The notes: generated from the letters alone by a model not told the origin. Shown: positions 1 through 7,571, counted from the first letter of the stretch. The stretch is DNA of 10,540 nucleotides from Desulfovibrionaceae bacterium UBA3823 (GCA_002369295.1 DFDR01000058.1:1-10540), one strand, 5' to 3'. A program made the numbers and translations.

Positions 1-29
1 AAATATCCTGCAATGACGGATAGTTGTGC

Positions 30-1367
30 CTAACTGGGGGCTTTCCTGTGGAAGAGCATGGCCGCCATTTCGGCTATGCCCCTCACGCCCCCCTTGCCGG
101 GATGGACCACGGGCGCGAAGCCGAGGCGTCTGGCCTGGGTAAGGCGGCTCTCCTGGCCCGACACCGGGCGCACCTGGCCGTTAAGGTCGAGTTCGCCGAA
201 GAGGATGCACTTCTCCGGCAGGGGCACGTCGTAGTAGGACGAGAGCACGGCCGCCACGAGGGCGAGATCCATGCCCGGCTCCTGCAGTCGCATGCCTCCG
301 CCGACCTTGGCGTAGATGTCCACCTGCGAGAAGTTGATGCGCAGGCGCTTCTCCAGCACGGCCAGCAGGAGGTTGAGGCGGTTCACGTCGAAGCCCAGGG
401 CCACCCGCCGCGGAATGGCGAGGAAGGAGCGGGAGCAGAGCGCCTGCACCTCCACGGCCAGCGGGCGCTGTCCGTCGATGGCCATGACGACGGCCGTGCC
501 GGAGAGACTGGGATCGCGGTCCTCCAGGAAGAAGGTGGAGGGATCGTCCACCACCTCGAGCCCCGTCCTCCCCATCTTGAAGACGAGCAGCTCCTCGTTG
601 GGGCCGAAGCGGTTTTTGAAGATGCGCATGAGCCGGAAGACCTGCCGCCTGTCGCCCTCCAGGGAGATGACCGTGTCCACCATGTGCTCGAGCATCCTCG
701 GGCCGGCCAGGGTGCCGTCCTTGGTGACGTGCCCCACGATGACGCCCGTGGTGCTGAGCCGGCGGCAGGCTTCGATGATCAGCGTTGCAACGGCGCGCAC
801 CTGCGAGACGTTGCCGGGAAGTCCGTCTGCCTCAAGGCTTGCCAGGGTCTGCACGGAGTCGAGTATGAGCAGCTGGGGCTTGAGTTCCTCCATGCCGGCG
901 ATGACATCCTCGATGGAGGAGGTGGCAAGGGCCATGAGCGACGGCCCCAGCGTCCCCAGACGCTCGCCACGGGCGCGCACCTGGGGCAGCGCCTCCTCGC
1001 CCGAGGCGTAGAGCACCTTCAGCCCCTGCTGGGCCACGCGCCCTGCCACCTGCAGGAGCAGAGTCGACTTGCCGATGCCGGGCTCGCCGCCAAGCAGGAT
1101 GGCTGCACCCGGCACAAGTCCGGAGCCAAGCACCCTGTCCAGGGCGGCGATCCCGCTCGTGTAGGGCTCGTGTCCCTCGTCGGGAACGTCCTTGAGCGCC
1201 TGCAGCCTGGACGCCGCAGGGGTGCCTGCCCTTCCGCCATGTCCCTGGGGCTTGGCCGTTTCAGGCTTGAGGGTGTTCCAGGCCTTGCAGGACGGGCACT
1301 GGCCGCGCCACTGGAAGGTCTGGGAGCCGCACTCCGAACATACAAAGACTTCGCGCACTTTTGCCAT
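30..1367 (-). CDS. radA: DNA repair protein RadA (RadA/Sms), complete
   Basis: RadA is a RecA-related ATPase that acts in the cytoplasm in homologous recombination, promoting branch migration of recombination intermediates. The 445-residue product shows the full family layout. An N-terminal four-cysteine zinc finger has Cys10, Cys13, Cys24 and Cys27. A Walker A motif (GGEPGIGKST, 93-102) and a Walker B motif (LLILD, 166-170) follow. The RadA-specific KNRFG motif is at 251-255. A Lon-protease-like C-terminal domain runs from about 270 to the end, with GELDLNGQVRPV at 391-402. Length is close to the roughly 450-460 usual for RadA. The ATG at 1367 is preferred over an in-frame upstream start at 1481, because MAKVREVFVC is the typical RadA beginning and the extra 38 residues look like noncoding sequence. 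The ribosome binding site is weak (AGGCGGA about 5 bases upstream). The stop is TAG. The gene stands alone, separated from the tRNA genes by about 390 bases and a terminator. Confidence 0.97.
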   Translation of the reverse strand: MAKVREVFVCSECGSQTFQWRGQCPSCKAWNTLKPETAKPQGHGGRAGTPAASRLQALKDVPDEGHEPYTSGIAALDRVLGSGLVPGAAILLGGEPGIGKSTLLLQVAGRVAQQGLKVLYASGEEALPQVRARGERLGTLGPSLMALATSSIEDVIAGMEELKPQLLILDSVQTLASLEADGLPGNVSQVRAVATLIIEACRRLSTTGVIVGHVTKDGTLAGPRMLEHMVDTVISLEGDRRQVFRLMRIFKNRFGPNEELLVFKMGRTGLEVVDDPSTFFLEDRDPSLSGTAVVMAIDGQRPLAVEVQALCSRSFLAIPRRVALGFDVNRLNLLLAVLEKRLRINFSQVDIYAKVGGGMRLQEPGMDLALVAAVLSSYYDVPLPEKCILFGELDLNGQVRPVSGQESRLTQARRLGFAPVVHPGKGGVRGIAEMAAMLFHRKAPS

Positions 1368-1760
1368 GGTCGTCCGCCTGACGTGAAGGTGAAAAGGAGG
1401 TCCTGAAGGAAGCCCTGCCCGGCAGGGGCAAGGTCCCGCCAGGCAGGAGCATGTGATCGCACGGTGCAGGCCAGCCGTCAACAGCGCGCGGAAAGCAGCG
1501 GCTGCGCCGGCATCCGGACGGAAAGCAAGGACGCGTTCCGCCGCAAACAGCCTCCGCCTTCGGAACAGGGCCTGACGGCATAGCTGACCGCGCGGCTGCG
1601 CAAGGCAGGGGCCGCGCAGGCAGGCAGTCCTCGTCAGGCAGGCCGTATCGAGACAGGCCCGCCCTGCCCCGCCATCGGGAGACCGGCTGCTGGCCGCGCG
1701 CAGGCCCTGGCACCCTGCGCCGGATCTGCCGGCGGGCTGTCTGGCGTCTGGCAGGCGATC
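1368..1760. other. Gene-free stretch between tRNA terminator and radA
   Basis: About 390 bases separate the tRNA-Arg terminator from radA. Open frames cross it on the minus strand, but their translations are rich in Pro, Arg, Cys and Ala, show no recognisable domain and overlap radA or the tRNA genes out of frame, so I do not call a gene. Apart from the possible radA promoter and a small hairpin at 1413-1427, I see only GC-rich sequence with scattered CTGCC/GGCAG motifs. A small RNA cannot be excluded. Confidence 0.6.
1453..1481 (-). promoter_or_regulatory. Possible sigma-70 promoter for radA
   Basis: Read on the minus strand, TTGACG (1476-1481) is followed after 17 bases by GATCAC (1453-1458). 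The -35 box matches five of six consensus bases but the -10 box only three, so this is weak support. It would give a leader of about 80 bases before the radA ATG. The GC-rich leader contains a short perfect hairpin at 1413-1427 (CCCTGC / GCAGGG). Confidence 0.3.
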
Positions 1761-1798
1761 AAAAAAGGCGCCACCCTGCGAAGGGGAGCGCCTTTGTT
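1761..1798 (-). terminator. Rho-independent terminator after the tRNA-Arg genes
   Basis: On the minus strand an 8-base perfect stem (AAAGGCGC at 1788-1795, GCGCCTTT at 1764-1771) extends inward by CCC/GGG pairs after a wobble and one mismatch, and is capped by a short TTCG-containing loop. It runs directly into a T6 tract (A at 1761-1766 on the plus strand). It sits 13 bases beyond the 3' end of the second tRNA. It is the only textbook terminator in the window. Confidence 0.88.
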
Positions 1799-1810
1799 GA
1801 TTCCTGGGAA

Positions 1811-1887
1811 TGGTGGGCCTGGAGAGATTCGAACTCCCGGCACACAGGTTCGTAGCCTGTTGCTCTATCCAGCTGAGCTACAAGCCC
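1811..1887 (-). tRNA. tRNA-Arg(ACG), downstream copy
   Basis: A 77-base tRNA folds cleanly on the minus strand. The acceptor stem is GGGCTTG/CAGGCCC (one G-T pair), followed by discriminator A and an encoded CCA end. The D arm is GCTC/GAGC, the anticodon stem ACAGG/CCTGT, the anticodon loop CTACGAA, the variable loop five bases, and the T arm carries a TTCGAAT loop. The anticodon ACG, normally deaminated to ICG by TadA, reads CGT, CGC and CGA arginine codons. CGC is very frequent in the neighbouring genes. The sequence is identical to the copy 30 bases upstream, and the terminator follows 13 bases after its 3' end. Confidence 0.97.
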
Positions 1888-1917
1888 ACTCGAAGGAAAG
1901 CTATGCGATTGTTGTGA

Positions 1918-1994
1918 TGGTGGGCCTGGAGAGATTCGAACTCCCGGCACACAGGTTCGTAGCCTGTTGCTCTATCCAGCTGAGCTACAAGCCC
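1918..1994 (-). tRNA. tRNA-Arg(ACG), upstream copy
   Basis: This copy has the same 77 bases as the second one: the cloverleaf is complete, the anticodon is ACG and CCA is encoded. It is the first gene of a two-tRNA unit. A good promoter lies immediately upstream, so the primary transcript should begin about 8 bases before the mature 5' end. The 30-base spacer to the second copy differs from the flanks. The identical block extends slightly beyond the mature tRNA (82 bases, 1917-1998 versus 1810-1891), which suggests duplication or gene conversion. Confidence 0.97.
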
Positions 1995-2008
1995 ACTCAC
2001 GAATTGTG

Positions 2009-2037
2009 ACCTTACGCTTGGCTTCAAGGAAGGTCAA
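2009..2037 (-). promoter_or_regulatory. Sigma-70-type promoter of the tRNA-Arg pair
   Basis: On the minus strand TTGACC (2032-2037) is followed after exactly 17 bases by TAAGGT (2009-2014). The -35 box matches five of six consensus bases, and the -10 box keeps the three key positions T1, A2 and T6. The predicted start near 2002 is about 8 bases from the mature tRNA end. It lies just downstream of the rpsT stop. No hairpin terminator separates the two, so read-through from rpsT is also possible. Confidence 0.7.
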
Positions 2038-2055
2038 GGGAAATCTGCAAATTTT

Positions 2056-2328
2056 CTACGCGTCAGCTTTCACGGCGTTCACGGCCTTGGCAAGGCGGGA
2101 AACCTTGCGGGCGGCCTGACGCCAGTGGATGGCGCCCTTGCCGGCGGCTTTGGCGAGCACGGAAGAGGCCTTGGTCAGGGCTTCGGCGGCGGCCGTCTTG
2201 TCGCCGCTGGCGATGGCGAGGCGCACGGCCTTCACGGCATTGCGGGCGCGGGTGCGGGCGGCGCGGTTGCGGCCGGCATGAACAAGGCTCTGGCGGTGAC
2301 GCTTAAGGGCTGATTTATGATTGGCCAC
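2056..2328 (-). CDS. rpsT: 30S ribosomal protein S20
   Basis: S20 binds 16S rRNA in the body of the 30S subunit and is a primary assembly protein. The 90-residue product begins (M/V)[13 protein letters not shown] and is rich in Lys, Arg and Ala, with the conserved pattern of basic residues and the three-helix-type composition of the family. The length is typical (about 86-90). The start is GTG at 2328, fixed by a strong GGAGGA ribosome binding site five bases upstream (2334-2339) and by the family's N-terminus. The longer in-frame extension to 2433 would read through the promoter. The stop is TAG. It has its own promoter, although it follows glyS on the same strand. E. coli rpsT also uses a non-ATG start (UUG), and S20 controls its own translation there. 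The GTG and leader hairpin here are compatible with that, but it is not shown. Confidence 0.97.
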   Translation of the reverse strand: MANHKSALKRHRQSLVHAGRNRAARTRARNAVKAVRLAIASGDKTAAAEALTKASSVLAKAAGKGAIHWRQAARKVSRLAKAVNAVKADA

Positions 2329-2350
2329 GATAATCCTCCAATATGGTGAA

Positions 2351-2368
2351 ACCTGCGTTCCGGCAGGT
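2351..2368 (-). promoter_or_regulatory. Hairpin in the rpsT leader
   Basis: A perfect 6-base stem (ACCTGC at 2351-2356, GCAGGT at 2363-2368) with a six-base loop lies in the predicted leader of rpsT, about 11 bases upstream of the ribosome binding site. It has no T-tract, so it is not a terminator. A role in S20 autoregulation is an inference. Confidence 0.45.
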
Positions 2369-2395
2369 CTTGTCATTATTCTTTGTGAGACGGAT

Positions 2396-2424
2396 TTCTT
2401 ACCCGACAAGCCAAAGGCTGTCAA
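2396..2424 (-). promoter_or_regulatory. Sigma-70-type promoter of rpsT
   Basis: On the minus strand a perfect -35 box TTGACA (2419-2424) is followed after 17 bases by TAAGAA (2396-2401), inside a locally AT-richer stretch. The predicted start near 2389 gives a leader of about 60 bases before the GTG. It is the best promoter in the window and suits a highly expressed ribosomal protein gene. Confidence 0.8.
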
Positions 2425-2441
2425 GCAAAACAAGCAGCGCG

Positions 2442-2498
2442 CGCCAAGAATGCGTCTCGGCGCCGCCCCGGAACGCCTCTGCGCAGAGAGGCGTCCGG
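2442..2498 (-). terminator. Tandem hairpins at the 3' end of glyS
   Basis: Two stem-loops follow the glyS stop. The first (2473-2480 with 2487-2494) is a perfect 8-base ACGCCTCT/AGAGGCGT stem, lengthened by CCGG/CCGG (2468-2471, 2495-2498) after a one-base bulge. The second (2442-2449 with 2455-2462) is an 8-base stem with one wobble and a five-base loop. No T-tract directly follows either, although a TTGTTTTG stretch lies about 10 bases beyond the second. They probably mark the 3' end of the operon transcript, as a weak terminator or a processing and stability structure, just before the rpsT promoter. Confidence 0.5.
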
Positions 2499-2510
2499 AA
2501 CAAAGCCAGG

Positions 2511-4595
2511 CTAGATCTGGAGCGCCGCAAAGTCCGCGAGGCGGGCGAAGCGGTCGGCCATGGACTTGAGCATGGCGAGGCGGTTGCCTCTGAGCTCCGC
2601 GTCCTCGCAGGCCACCATGACGCCGTCGAAGAAGGCGTCCACGGTGGGGCGCAGCTCCCTAAGCAGGCCGAGGGCGCCCTTGTGGTCCTGGGCCTCCCAC
2701 AGCTGGTCCAGCCGGGGCAGGAGTTCCTCGAGCACCTTGGCAAGGCTCTTCTCGGGATCCTCCTTGAGCAGGGACTTGCGCCAGGTCGCAGGAATCTCGG
2801 CATGGCCCTGCTCCTGCTTGCGCACGATGTTGGCCACGCGCTTGAAGGTCTGGACGGCCTCGCTGAAGCCGGGTTCGGCGCTGAAGTCCCTGAGGGCGTT
2901 CAGGCGGCTGTCGCAGCCCTTGACGTCGCGCAGGTCGGCGCCGAGGGCGGCGTCCACCAGCAGGGTGTCCACGCCGAGGTTCTGGTAGAAGTTGCGCAGA
3001 CGGCCGGCAAAGAAGTCCATGAGCTTGTCCAGGCACTCGGCCGGGTCGATCTTCCACTCCTGCTCGCCGTAGCCGGCCTGGGCCTGGCTGAAGATCTCGC
3101 GCATGTCGAGGCGGAAGCCGAACTCGCGCACGATGCGGATGATGCCGAGCGCGCAGCGGCGCAGGCCGTTGGGATCGGCGGCGCCCGTGGGAATGAGGCC
3201 GAGGCCGAAGCAGCCGGCCATGGTGTCGGCCTTGTCGGCGATGGAGAGGATGGCGCCGGCCGCGGTCTGGGGCAGCGGGGAGTCGGGGCCGGCGGGCAGG
3301 TACTGCTCGCCCACGGCCCTGGCGGCAGCCGCGCTTTCGCCCATGCGCTCGGCGTAGATGCCGCCCATGACGCCCTGCAGGGTGTCGAACTCGCCGACGA
3401 CGCCGGTGACGAGGTCGGCCTTGGAGAGGCGTCCGGCACGGGCGCAGGCCTCGGCTTCGGCCGGATCGCACTTGGCTGCGATGAAGCGGCACAGTTCGCT
3501 CAGGCGGCGGGTCTTGTCGCCCATGCTGCCGAGGCCGCGGATGAAGACCACGTGCTCGAGCTTGTCGAGCCAGAGGTCAAAGCCGCCCTTGAGATCCTCC
3601 TTCCAGAAGAAGCGGGCGTCCTCGAGGCGGGCGCGCAGGACGCGCTCCCAGCCGTGCCTCACGAGGTCCACGTCCACGGGGCTGACGTTGAGCACGGTGA
3701 CGAAGTGGGGCAGAAGCGAGCCGTCCGGCCCCTCGACGCCGAAGCTCTTCTGGTGGGTCTGCATGCTCGTGATGAGCACTTCCCTCGGCACTTCCAGATA
3801 GGCCTTGTCGAAGTCGGCCAAAAGCGGCACCGGATGCTCGGCGAGGCCCACGACCTCGTCCAGCAGGGCATCGTTCCAGAGCACGCGGCCGCCGGCGGCC
3901 CCGGCCTGGGCGTTGCCGCCGTCGATGATGGCCTGGCGGCGGGCCGCGCCGTCGAGCACCACGCCGCCCTTCTGCTCCATGAGGCCAAAGTAGGCTTCGG
4001 CGCTCTCGACGTCGAAGGGGCCGGCGCCGTGGATGCGGTGGCCGAAGGTGGCGCGGCCGCTCTCGACGGGGCCGCAGCAGAAGGGCACGACGCCGCCGTC
4101 GAGCAGGGCCAGCACCCACTGCAGGGGACGGGCGTAGGTGTAGGTGTAGGAGCCCCAGTGCATGCGCTTGGCAAAGGGCACGCCCGCCACGAGGGCCGGA
4201 CAGATTTCGGCGAGCACGTCGGCTGCCGGGCGCCCGCCGGTGCGCTTCTTCACGGCCACGTACTCGCCCTTGGGGGTGGTGACGAGATAGGTGTCCTTGA
4301 CGTCCACGCCGTTGGTGCGCGCAAAGCCCTCCAGGGCCTTGGTGGGCTGGCCGTCCTTCCACGCCACGCGGGCGGGCGGGCCGGAAATCTCCTCCTCCTT
4401 CTCGGCCTGAACCAGAGCGAGGCCCCTGACGGCGACCACGGCGCGGCGGGGGGTGGAGTAGACGGAGACGGACTGGAATTCCAGGCCGCTCTCCGCGAGC
4501 TTCGCTTCAAATCCCTGCTTGAGGTAGGCCTCTTCGCCGGCCAGGAAGCGGGAAGGCAGCTCTTCGCTGCCGATTTCCAATACGAATGTAGCCAT
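2511..4595 (-). CDS. glyS: Glycyl-tRNA synthetase beta subunit
   Basis: The beta subunit of the alpha2-beta2 glycyl-tRNA synthetase binds tRNA-Gly, while GlyQ carries the catalytic class II core. The 694-residue product matches the usual length (about 689 in E. coli). Recognisable family blocks are the N-terminal [13 protein letters not shown] (6-18), FAKRMHWG (141-148), the HD-like domain around 350-470 with [20 protein letters not shown] (393-412), [15 protein letters not shown] (474-488), and a C-terminal DALR-type anticodon-binding region (about 575-680) including [10 protein letters not shown] (652-661). The ATG at 4595 is chosen because [14 protein letters not shown] is the family's N-terminus; the extension to 4823 would run into glyQ. 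The gene begins 14 bases after the glyQ stop and its GAAGG-type ribosome binding sites overlap the glyQ end, so translational coupling is likely and suits 1:1 subunits. The stop is TAG. Confidence 0.98.
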   Translation of the reverse strand: MATFVLEIGSEELPSRFLAGEEAYLKQGFEAKLAESGLEFQSVSVYSTPRRAVVAVRGLALVQAEKEEEISGPPARVAWKDGQPTKALEGFARTNGVDVKDTYLVTTPKGEYVAVKKRTGGRPAADVLAEICPALVAGVPFAKRMHWGSYTYTYARPLQWVLALLDGGVVPFCCGPVESGRATFGHRIHGAGPFDVESAEAYFGLMEQKGGVVLDGAARRQAIIDGGNAQAGAAGGRVLWNDALLDEVVGLAEHPVPLLADFDKAYLEVPREVLITSMQTHQKSFGVEGPDGSLLPHFVTVLNVSPVDVDLVRHGWERVLRARLEDARFFWKEDLKGGFDLWLDKLEHVVFIRGLGSMGDKTRRLSELCRFIAAKCDPAEAEACARAGRLSKADLVTGVVGEFDTLQGVMGGIYAERMGESAAAARAVGEQYLPAGPDSPLPQTAAGAILSIADKADTMAGCFGLGLIPTGAADPNGLRRCALGIIRIVREFGFRLDMREIFSQAQAGYGEQEWKIDPAECLDKLMDFFAGRLRNFYQNLGVDTLLVDAALGADLRDVKGCDSRLNALRDFSAEPGFSEAVQTFKRVANIVRKQEQGHAEIPATWRKSLLKEDPEKSLAKVLEELLPRLDQLWEAQDHKGALGLLRELRPTVDAFFDGVMVACEDAELRGNRLAMLKSMADRFARLADFAALQI

Positions 4596-4609
4596 TGCCT
4601 TCACCTTCC

Positions 4610-5479
4610 TTACTTCTTGAGCATGGGATAGCCCATCTCCTCGCGCTGCGCGGCGTAGAGCCTGGCAACGCCGGAGGCGAGGGCGCGGACTCTGCCGATG
4701 TAGGCCGCGCGTTCCGTGATGGAGATGGCGCCTCTGGCATCGAGCAGGTTGAAGGTGTGCGAGCACTTCATGCACTGATCGTAGGCAGGCCACGGCAGTC
4801 CCTGCTCCAGCAGGGCGCGGCACTCCTTCTCGTGGTCGTCGAAATGCTGGAAGAGCATGGCCTGGTTGGAACAGTCGAAGTTGTAGCGGGACTGCTCCAC
4901 CTCGTTCTGGTGGTAGATGTCGCCGTAGGTGACATTTTCGTTCCAGCGTATGTCGTAGACGCTGTCGACGCCCTGCAGGTACATGGTGATCCGCTCAAGG
5001 CCGTAGGTCAGCTCCACGGTCACCGGGAAGAGGTCGATGCCGCCCACCTGCTGGAAGTAGGTGAACTGGCTCACCTCCATGCCGTTGAGCCACACCTCCC
5101 AGCCGAGCCCCCAGGCGCCGAGGGTCGGGGATTCCCAGTCGTCCTCGACGAAGCGGATGTCGTGCTTCTTCTGGTCGATGCCAAGGGCCGCGAGGCTTCC
5201 GAGATAGAGATCCTGGGAGTTGCCGGGGTTGGGCTTCATGATGACCTGGTACTGGAAGTAGCGCTGCAGGCGGTTGGGGTTTTCGCCGTAGCGTCCGTCG
5301 GTGGGGCGGCGGCAGGGCTCCACGTAGGCGCAGCTCCAGGGTTCGGGGCCGAGCACGCGCAGGAAGGTGTGCGGATTGAAGGTGCCGGCGCCGCATTCCA
5401 CGCCGATGGGCTGCTCTATGGCGCAGCCCTGCTTGCTCCAGTAGTCCTGAAGCGTCATGATTACGTCTTGAAAGAACAT
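4610..5479 (-). CDS. glyQ: Glycyl-tRNA synthetase alpha subunit
   Basis: GlyQ is the catalytic subunit that activates glycine with ATP and charges tRNA-Gly, in an alpha2-beta2 complex with GlyS. The product has 289 residues (about 300 in E. coli). Family signatures are [11 protein letters not shown] (9-19), the class II motif 2 region [19 protein letters not shown] (52-70), a motif 3 segment [12 protein letters not shown] (159-170), and [18 protein letters not shown] (240-257). The ATG at 5479 is preferred: it has an AAGGAG ribosome binding site 10 bases upstream and the encoded [14 protein letters not shown] matches the family's start. The upstream extension to 5629 would lie inside recO. 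The gene overlaps the end of recO by 19 bases, which suggests coupled translation. The stop is TAA. Confidence 0.98.
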   Translation of the reverse strand: MFFQDVIMTLQDYWSKQGCAIEQPIGVECGAGTFNPHTFLRVLGPEPWSCAYVEPCRRPTDGRYGENPNRLQRYFQYQVIMKPNPGNSQDLYLGSLAALGIDQKKHDIRFVEDDWESPTLGAWGLGWEVWLNGMEVSQFTYFQQVGGIDLFPVTVELTYGLERITMYLQGVDSVYDIRWNENVTYGDIYHQNEVEQSRYNFDCSNQAMLFQHFDDHEKECRALLEQGLPWPAYDQCMKCSHTFNLLDARGAISITERAAYIGRVRALASGVARLYAAQREEMGYPMLKK

Positions 5480-6255
5480 GAGGAAGCATCTCCTTCGGAG
5501 GGCCCTCTCCTCAACGCGCGCGAGAAACGCCCCCGATCCCAGGTATATCCCAGATAGAACTCGACAAAGCCGTCGATGGCCTGCGCAAGCTTGCGCCTTT
5601 CCGCGGCCGGCAGGTCGTCCGCTGGCCATGAAAGTGGATAATTCTGCTGAACAATGGCGAGGACGTCAAGCCCTGCCGGCGAAAGCCCAATCCCCGCCTC
5701 GCGGCGCCTCCCCGCGCAGGCCGGGCAGAGCACGCGGCCGTCCCTGGGGTAGAACACGGCAGGCCCTGAAACTGTCTGCCCGCAGGAGGCGCAGGTCTCG
5801 AAGTCGGGGGCATAGCCGAGCAGGCCTGCCAGCCTGAGCCTGAAGCTGTAGGGAAAGAGGAAGTCCGGGGGCTCGGGCAGCTCGAGGCGGGCAAGCATCT
5901 CGTCGGCCAGCGCGAAGCCCTCGCTGGCCGCTCCCTCGGGCAGGCCCAGGGCGTCCAGGAACTTGAGGCAGTTGGCAGCCAGCCCCGCGCGCTTCGGATC
6001 CTCGCGCAGGCGCCTTGGTCCGCGCAGAAGCTGGGCCTCCTCAAGGCCAAGGTAGGCATTTTCGCGCGGCTGCTTCACCCGGACCGCAATGAGGTTCATG
6101 ACGTCGAGGCAGCCGACGAAGCGCCGGCGGCTTCTGGCGCCGCCGAAGGCAAAGGCGGTGGCGAGGCCGTGCTCCCTGAAGAGGATGCGCAGCCACAGGT
6201 CGGCTTCTTTGAAGAGCCCCTTGGCAATGACGATGCCAGTGTCGTTCCACTCCAC
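5461..6255 (-). CDS. recO: DNA repair protein RecO
   Basis: RecO is a recombination mediator that, with RecR and RecF, loads RecA on SSB-coated single-stranded DNA. The 264-residue product has the expected architecture: an N-terminal OB-fold (about 1-80, with [20 protein letters not shown] at 5-24), a helical domain, and a four-cysteine zinc-binding motif (Cys155, Cys158, Cys177, Cys180). Length is normal for the family. The start is GTG at 6255, because the OB-fold begins there and no better upstream codon is seen. The ribosome binding site is weak (GGAACG), and the start lies 17 bases after a strong inverted repeat, so expression may be limited. The C-terminus (SSCSFKT, stop TAA) overlaps glyQ by 19 bases. 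Zn motifs occur in only some RecO proteins. Confidence 0.95.
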   Translation of the reverse strand: MEWNDTGIVIAKGLFKEADLWLRILFREHGLATAFAFGGARSRRRFVGCLDVMNLIAVRVKQPRENAYLGLEEAQLLRGPRRLREDPKRAGLAANCLKFLDALGLPEGAASEGFALADEMLARLELPEPPDFLFPYSFRLRLAGLLGYAPDFETCASCGQTVSGPAVFYPRDGRVLCPACAGRRREAGIGLSPAGLDVLAIVQQNYPLSWPADDLPAAERRKLAQAIDGFVEFYLGYTWDRGRFSRALRRGPSEGDASSCSFKT

Positions 6256-6272
6256 GGCCAGCGTTCCGAAAG

Positions 6273-6320
6273 GCGCCGGCCCTGCGGCGCCGCGTCAGCG
6301 GGCGCGCCCAGGGCCGGCGC
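6273..6320. repeat. Nested inverted repeat between rodZ and recO
   Basis: The outer arms are 11 perfect bases (GCGCCGGCCCT at 6273-6283, AGGGCCGGCGC at 6310-6320). Inside lie two perfect 10-base palindromes, GCGGCGCCGC (6284-6293) and GGGCGCGCCC (6300-6309), separated by GTCAGC. A run of seven A (plus strand) abuts one side at 6321-6327. In the mRNA it would sit just ahead of the recO start. It has no 3' T-tract, so it is not a classical terminator. Confidence 0.75.
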
Positions 6321-6350
6321 AAAAAAAGGGGGAGGGGCGAAAGCCTGGCG

Positions 6351-7571
6351 CTAGGGCTGGGGCGCCGGCGGGAAGTGCAGGGTGCGGACCTGGCCTGAAC
6401 GGCCTCTCTCGCCGAATTCCTGGCCGTCGTACCAGATGCGCACGCCGCCAGCGTTGCCAAGGCGCAGCACGAGCTTGGCCGAGAAGGGGAAGGAGAGGGT
6501 CTCGCCTGCCTTCATGGTGTGCTGCTGGGCCTTGCCGCCGTCGGGAGTGGCCTGCATCCAGCAGGTCTCGTCGGCCGCGATCACGATCTTGTGCTGTCCA
6601 GGCAGGGCCTGGAGATCGACGGCGTCCGGCGCGCCCTGGGCCGCAGGGGAGCCGGGCTGCATGCCGGGACTGGCCGGCGAAGCGCCAGGCTGGGGGTCGG
6701 CAAGCCCGGCCTGGCCTGCCAGGGTGGCGTTGCCCTTGAGCGTTCCCCAGGGCGAGCCGGCGGGCACCGTGCCCTGCAGGGGCTGGCGCACCGTCGCCGG
6801 CTCGGGAAGATTGGGATTGGCGGGCAGGCTGGGACTGGCAGGCTGCGTAGTGGGGCTGCCTGCGGAGGTGGAGGAGCCTGCGCCGGCCGGCATGCTGGGG
6901 TTGATCTGGGCCGGCGAGTGCATGGGAGCCGGTCTCTGCGCCGCGACGGAAGCAGCCGGCATGTTGGTATTGGCCGGCATGTTGGGATTGGCCGGCAGGC
7001 TGGCGCCGGCCGGCTTCGCGGCACTGGCCCGGCCGGCAGGCATGTTGGGATTGGCCGGCTTCGCGGATGCCGGATCAGGCCTGGTCGCCTGCTGGCCGGC
7101 GGGGGCCTCCGGCGCCTTCGGCATGTTCCTGAGCGGATCCTTGGACTGCATGGGCGAAGCCGTCTGCATGTCCTTTGCCTTGTCGCGGACAAAGTCCACA
7201 AGGCCGAGGCGCCAGAGCCCGAGGCAGATGAGGCCGAAGAAGCCGAGGGAAAGGACAATGCCGACCCAGCGGGTGTCGCGGCGGGGGCGGGCCGTGCGGT
7301 CGGGCTCAAAGGGCTTGAGCTCCTCCTGCGGAGCGAGGGACTTGAGGGCCTCGGCGATCTCCCCTTCGCTGGGGTTGAGGCCGAGCGTCTGCGCGTAGGT
7401 GCGCAGGAGCCCCTTGGCGTAGGCCGCGTGGGGCATGGACGACAAGTCGCCCCGCTCGATCTCGCCGATGCGGCTTTCCGTGTACTTGAGCCGCTCGGCG
7501 ATGTCGGCCTTCGAGAGGCCAAGGGCTTCGCGCCGTTCGCCCAGCAGGGCACCCAGTTCTTCCAGTGTCAT
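6351..7571 (-). CDS. rodZ: RodZ-type membrane protein with helix-turn-helix domain
   Basis: RodZ links MreB filaments in the cytoplasm to the cell-wall elongation machinery through one membrane span. The 406-residue product shows that plan. A Cro/C1-type helix-turn-helix domain occupies about 4-65 (GERREALGLSKADIAERL, then IGEIERGDL). A basic, proline-containing stretch precedes one transmembrane helix at about 102-124 (WVGIVLSLGFFGLICLGLW). A Pro/Ala/Met-rich periplasmic linker follows (about 135-325), then a C-terminal RodZ-type (DUF4115) beta domain at about 327-402, with TCWMQATPDGG and GGVRIWYDGQEFG. The ATG at 7571 has AGGGA about nine bases upstream and encodes the expected start of the domain. 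The linker holds six copies of a hexapeptide like NPNMPA. The stop is TAG. The gene lies between the SurA-like gene and recO in the apparent operon. It could instead be a RodZ-like regulator of other function, but the three-part layout favours RodZ. Confidence 0.88.
   Translation of the reverse strand: MTLEELGALLGERREALGLSKADIAERLKYTESRIGEIERGDLSSMPHAAYAKGLLRTYAQTLGLNPSEGEIAEALKSLAPQEELKPFEPDRTARPRRDTRWVGIVLSLGFFGLICLGLWRLGLVDFVRDKAKDMQTASPMQSKDPLRNMPKAPEAPAGQQATRPDPASAKPANPNMPAGRASAAKPAGASLPANPNMPANTNMPAASVAAQRPAPMHSPAQINPSMPAGAGSSTSAGSPTTQPASPSLPANPNLPEPATVRQPLQGTVPAGSPWGTLKGNATLAGQAGLADPQPGASPASPGMQPGSPAAQGAPDAVDLQALPGQHKIVIAADETCWMQATPDGGKAQQHTMKAGETLSFPFSAKLVLRLGNAGGVRIWYDGQEFGERGRSGQVRTLHFPPAPQP
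6801..7052 (-). repeat. Imperfect hexapeptide-coding repeats in rodZ
   Basis: Six units of the pattern [NS][PT][NS][ML]P[AE] occur at RodZ residues 174-179, 195-200, 201-206, 224-229, 246-251 and 252-257. Two pairs are directly tandem. At DNA level several share a GGCATGTTGGGATTGGCCGG-like core on the plus strand. Such units can change in number by slippage or recombination. Confidence 0.7.

Noticed and set aside
1391..1400. AAAAGGAGGT on the plus strand, a perfect Shine-Dalgarno
   Set aside because: No credible plus-strand gene follows. It lies in the radA leader, which is transcribed from the other strand, so the match is coincidental.
24..1406. 460-codon open frame on the plus strand opposite radA
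   Set aside because: It is a mirror of the radA codons in GC-rich DNA. The translation is His/Gly/Leu-rich without any motif, whereas the minus strand gives a complete RadA.
1261..1713. 150-codon minus-strand frame upstream of and overlapping radA
   Set aside because: It overlaps radA out of frame, has Cys/Pro/Arg-rich low-complexity translation and no recognisable domain.
1759..2009. Small open frames across the tRNA genes on both strands (MPGVRISPGPP- and ERFELPAHRFVA-type peptides)
   Set aside because: These are familiar false proteins produced by translating tRNA sequence; the cloverleafs explain the region fully.
2343..4631. 762-codon open frame on the plus strand opposite glyS
   Set aside because: It lies antisense to glyS, a highly conserved gene. 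Its translation is Ala/Gly/His/Glu/Leu-rich without domains and it would have to cross the rpsT promoter. Long antisense frames are expected in GC-rich coding DNA.
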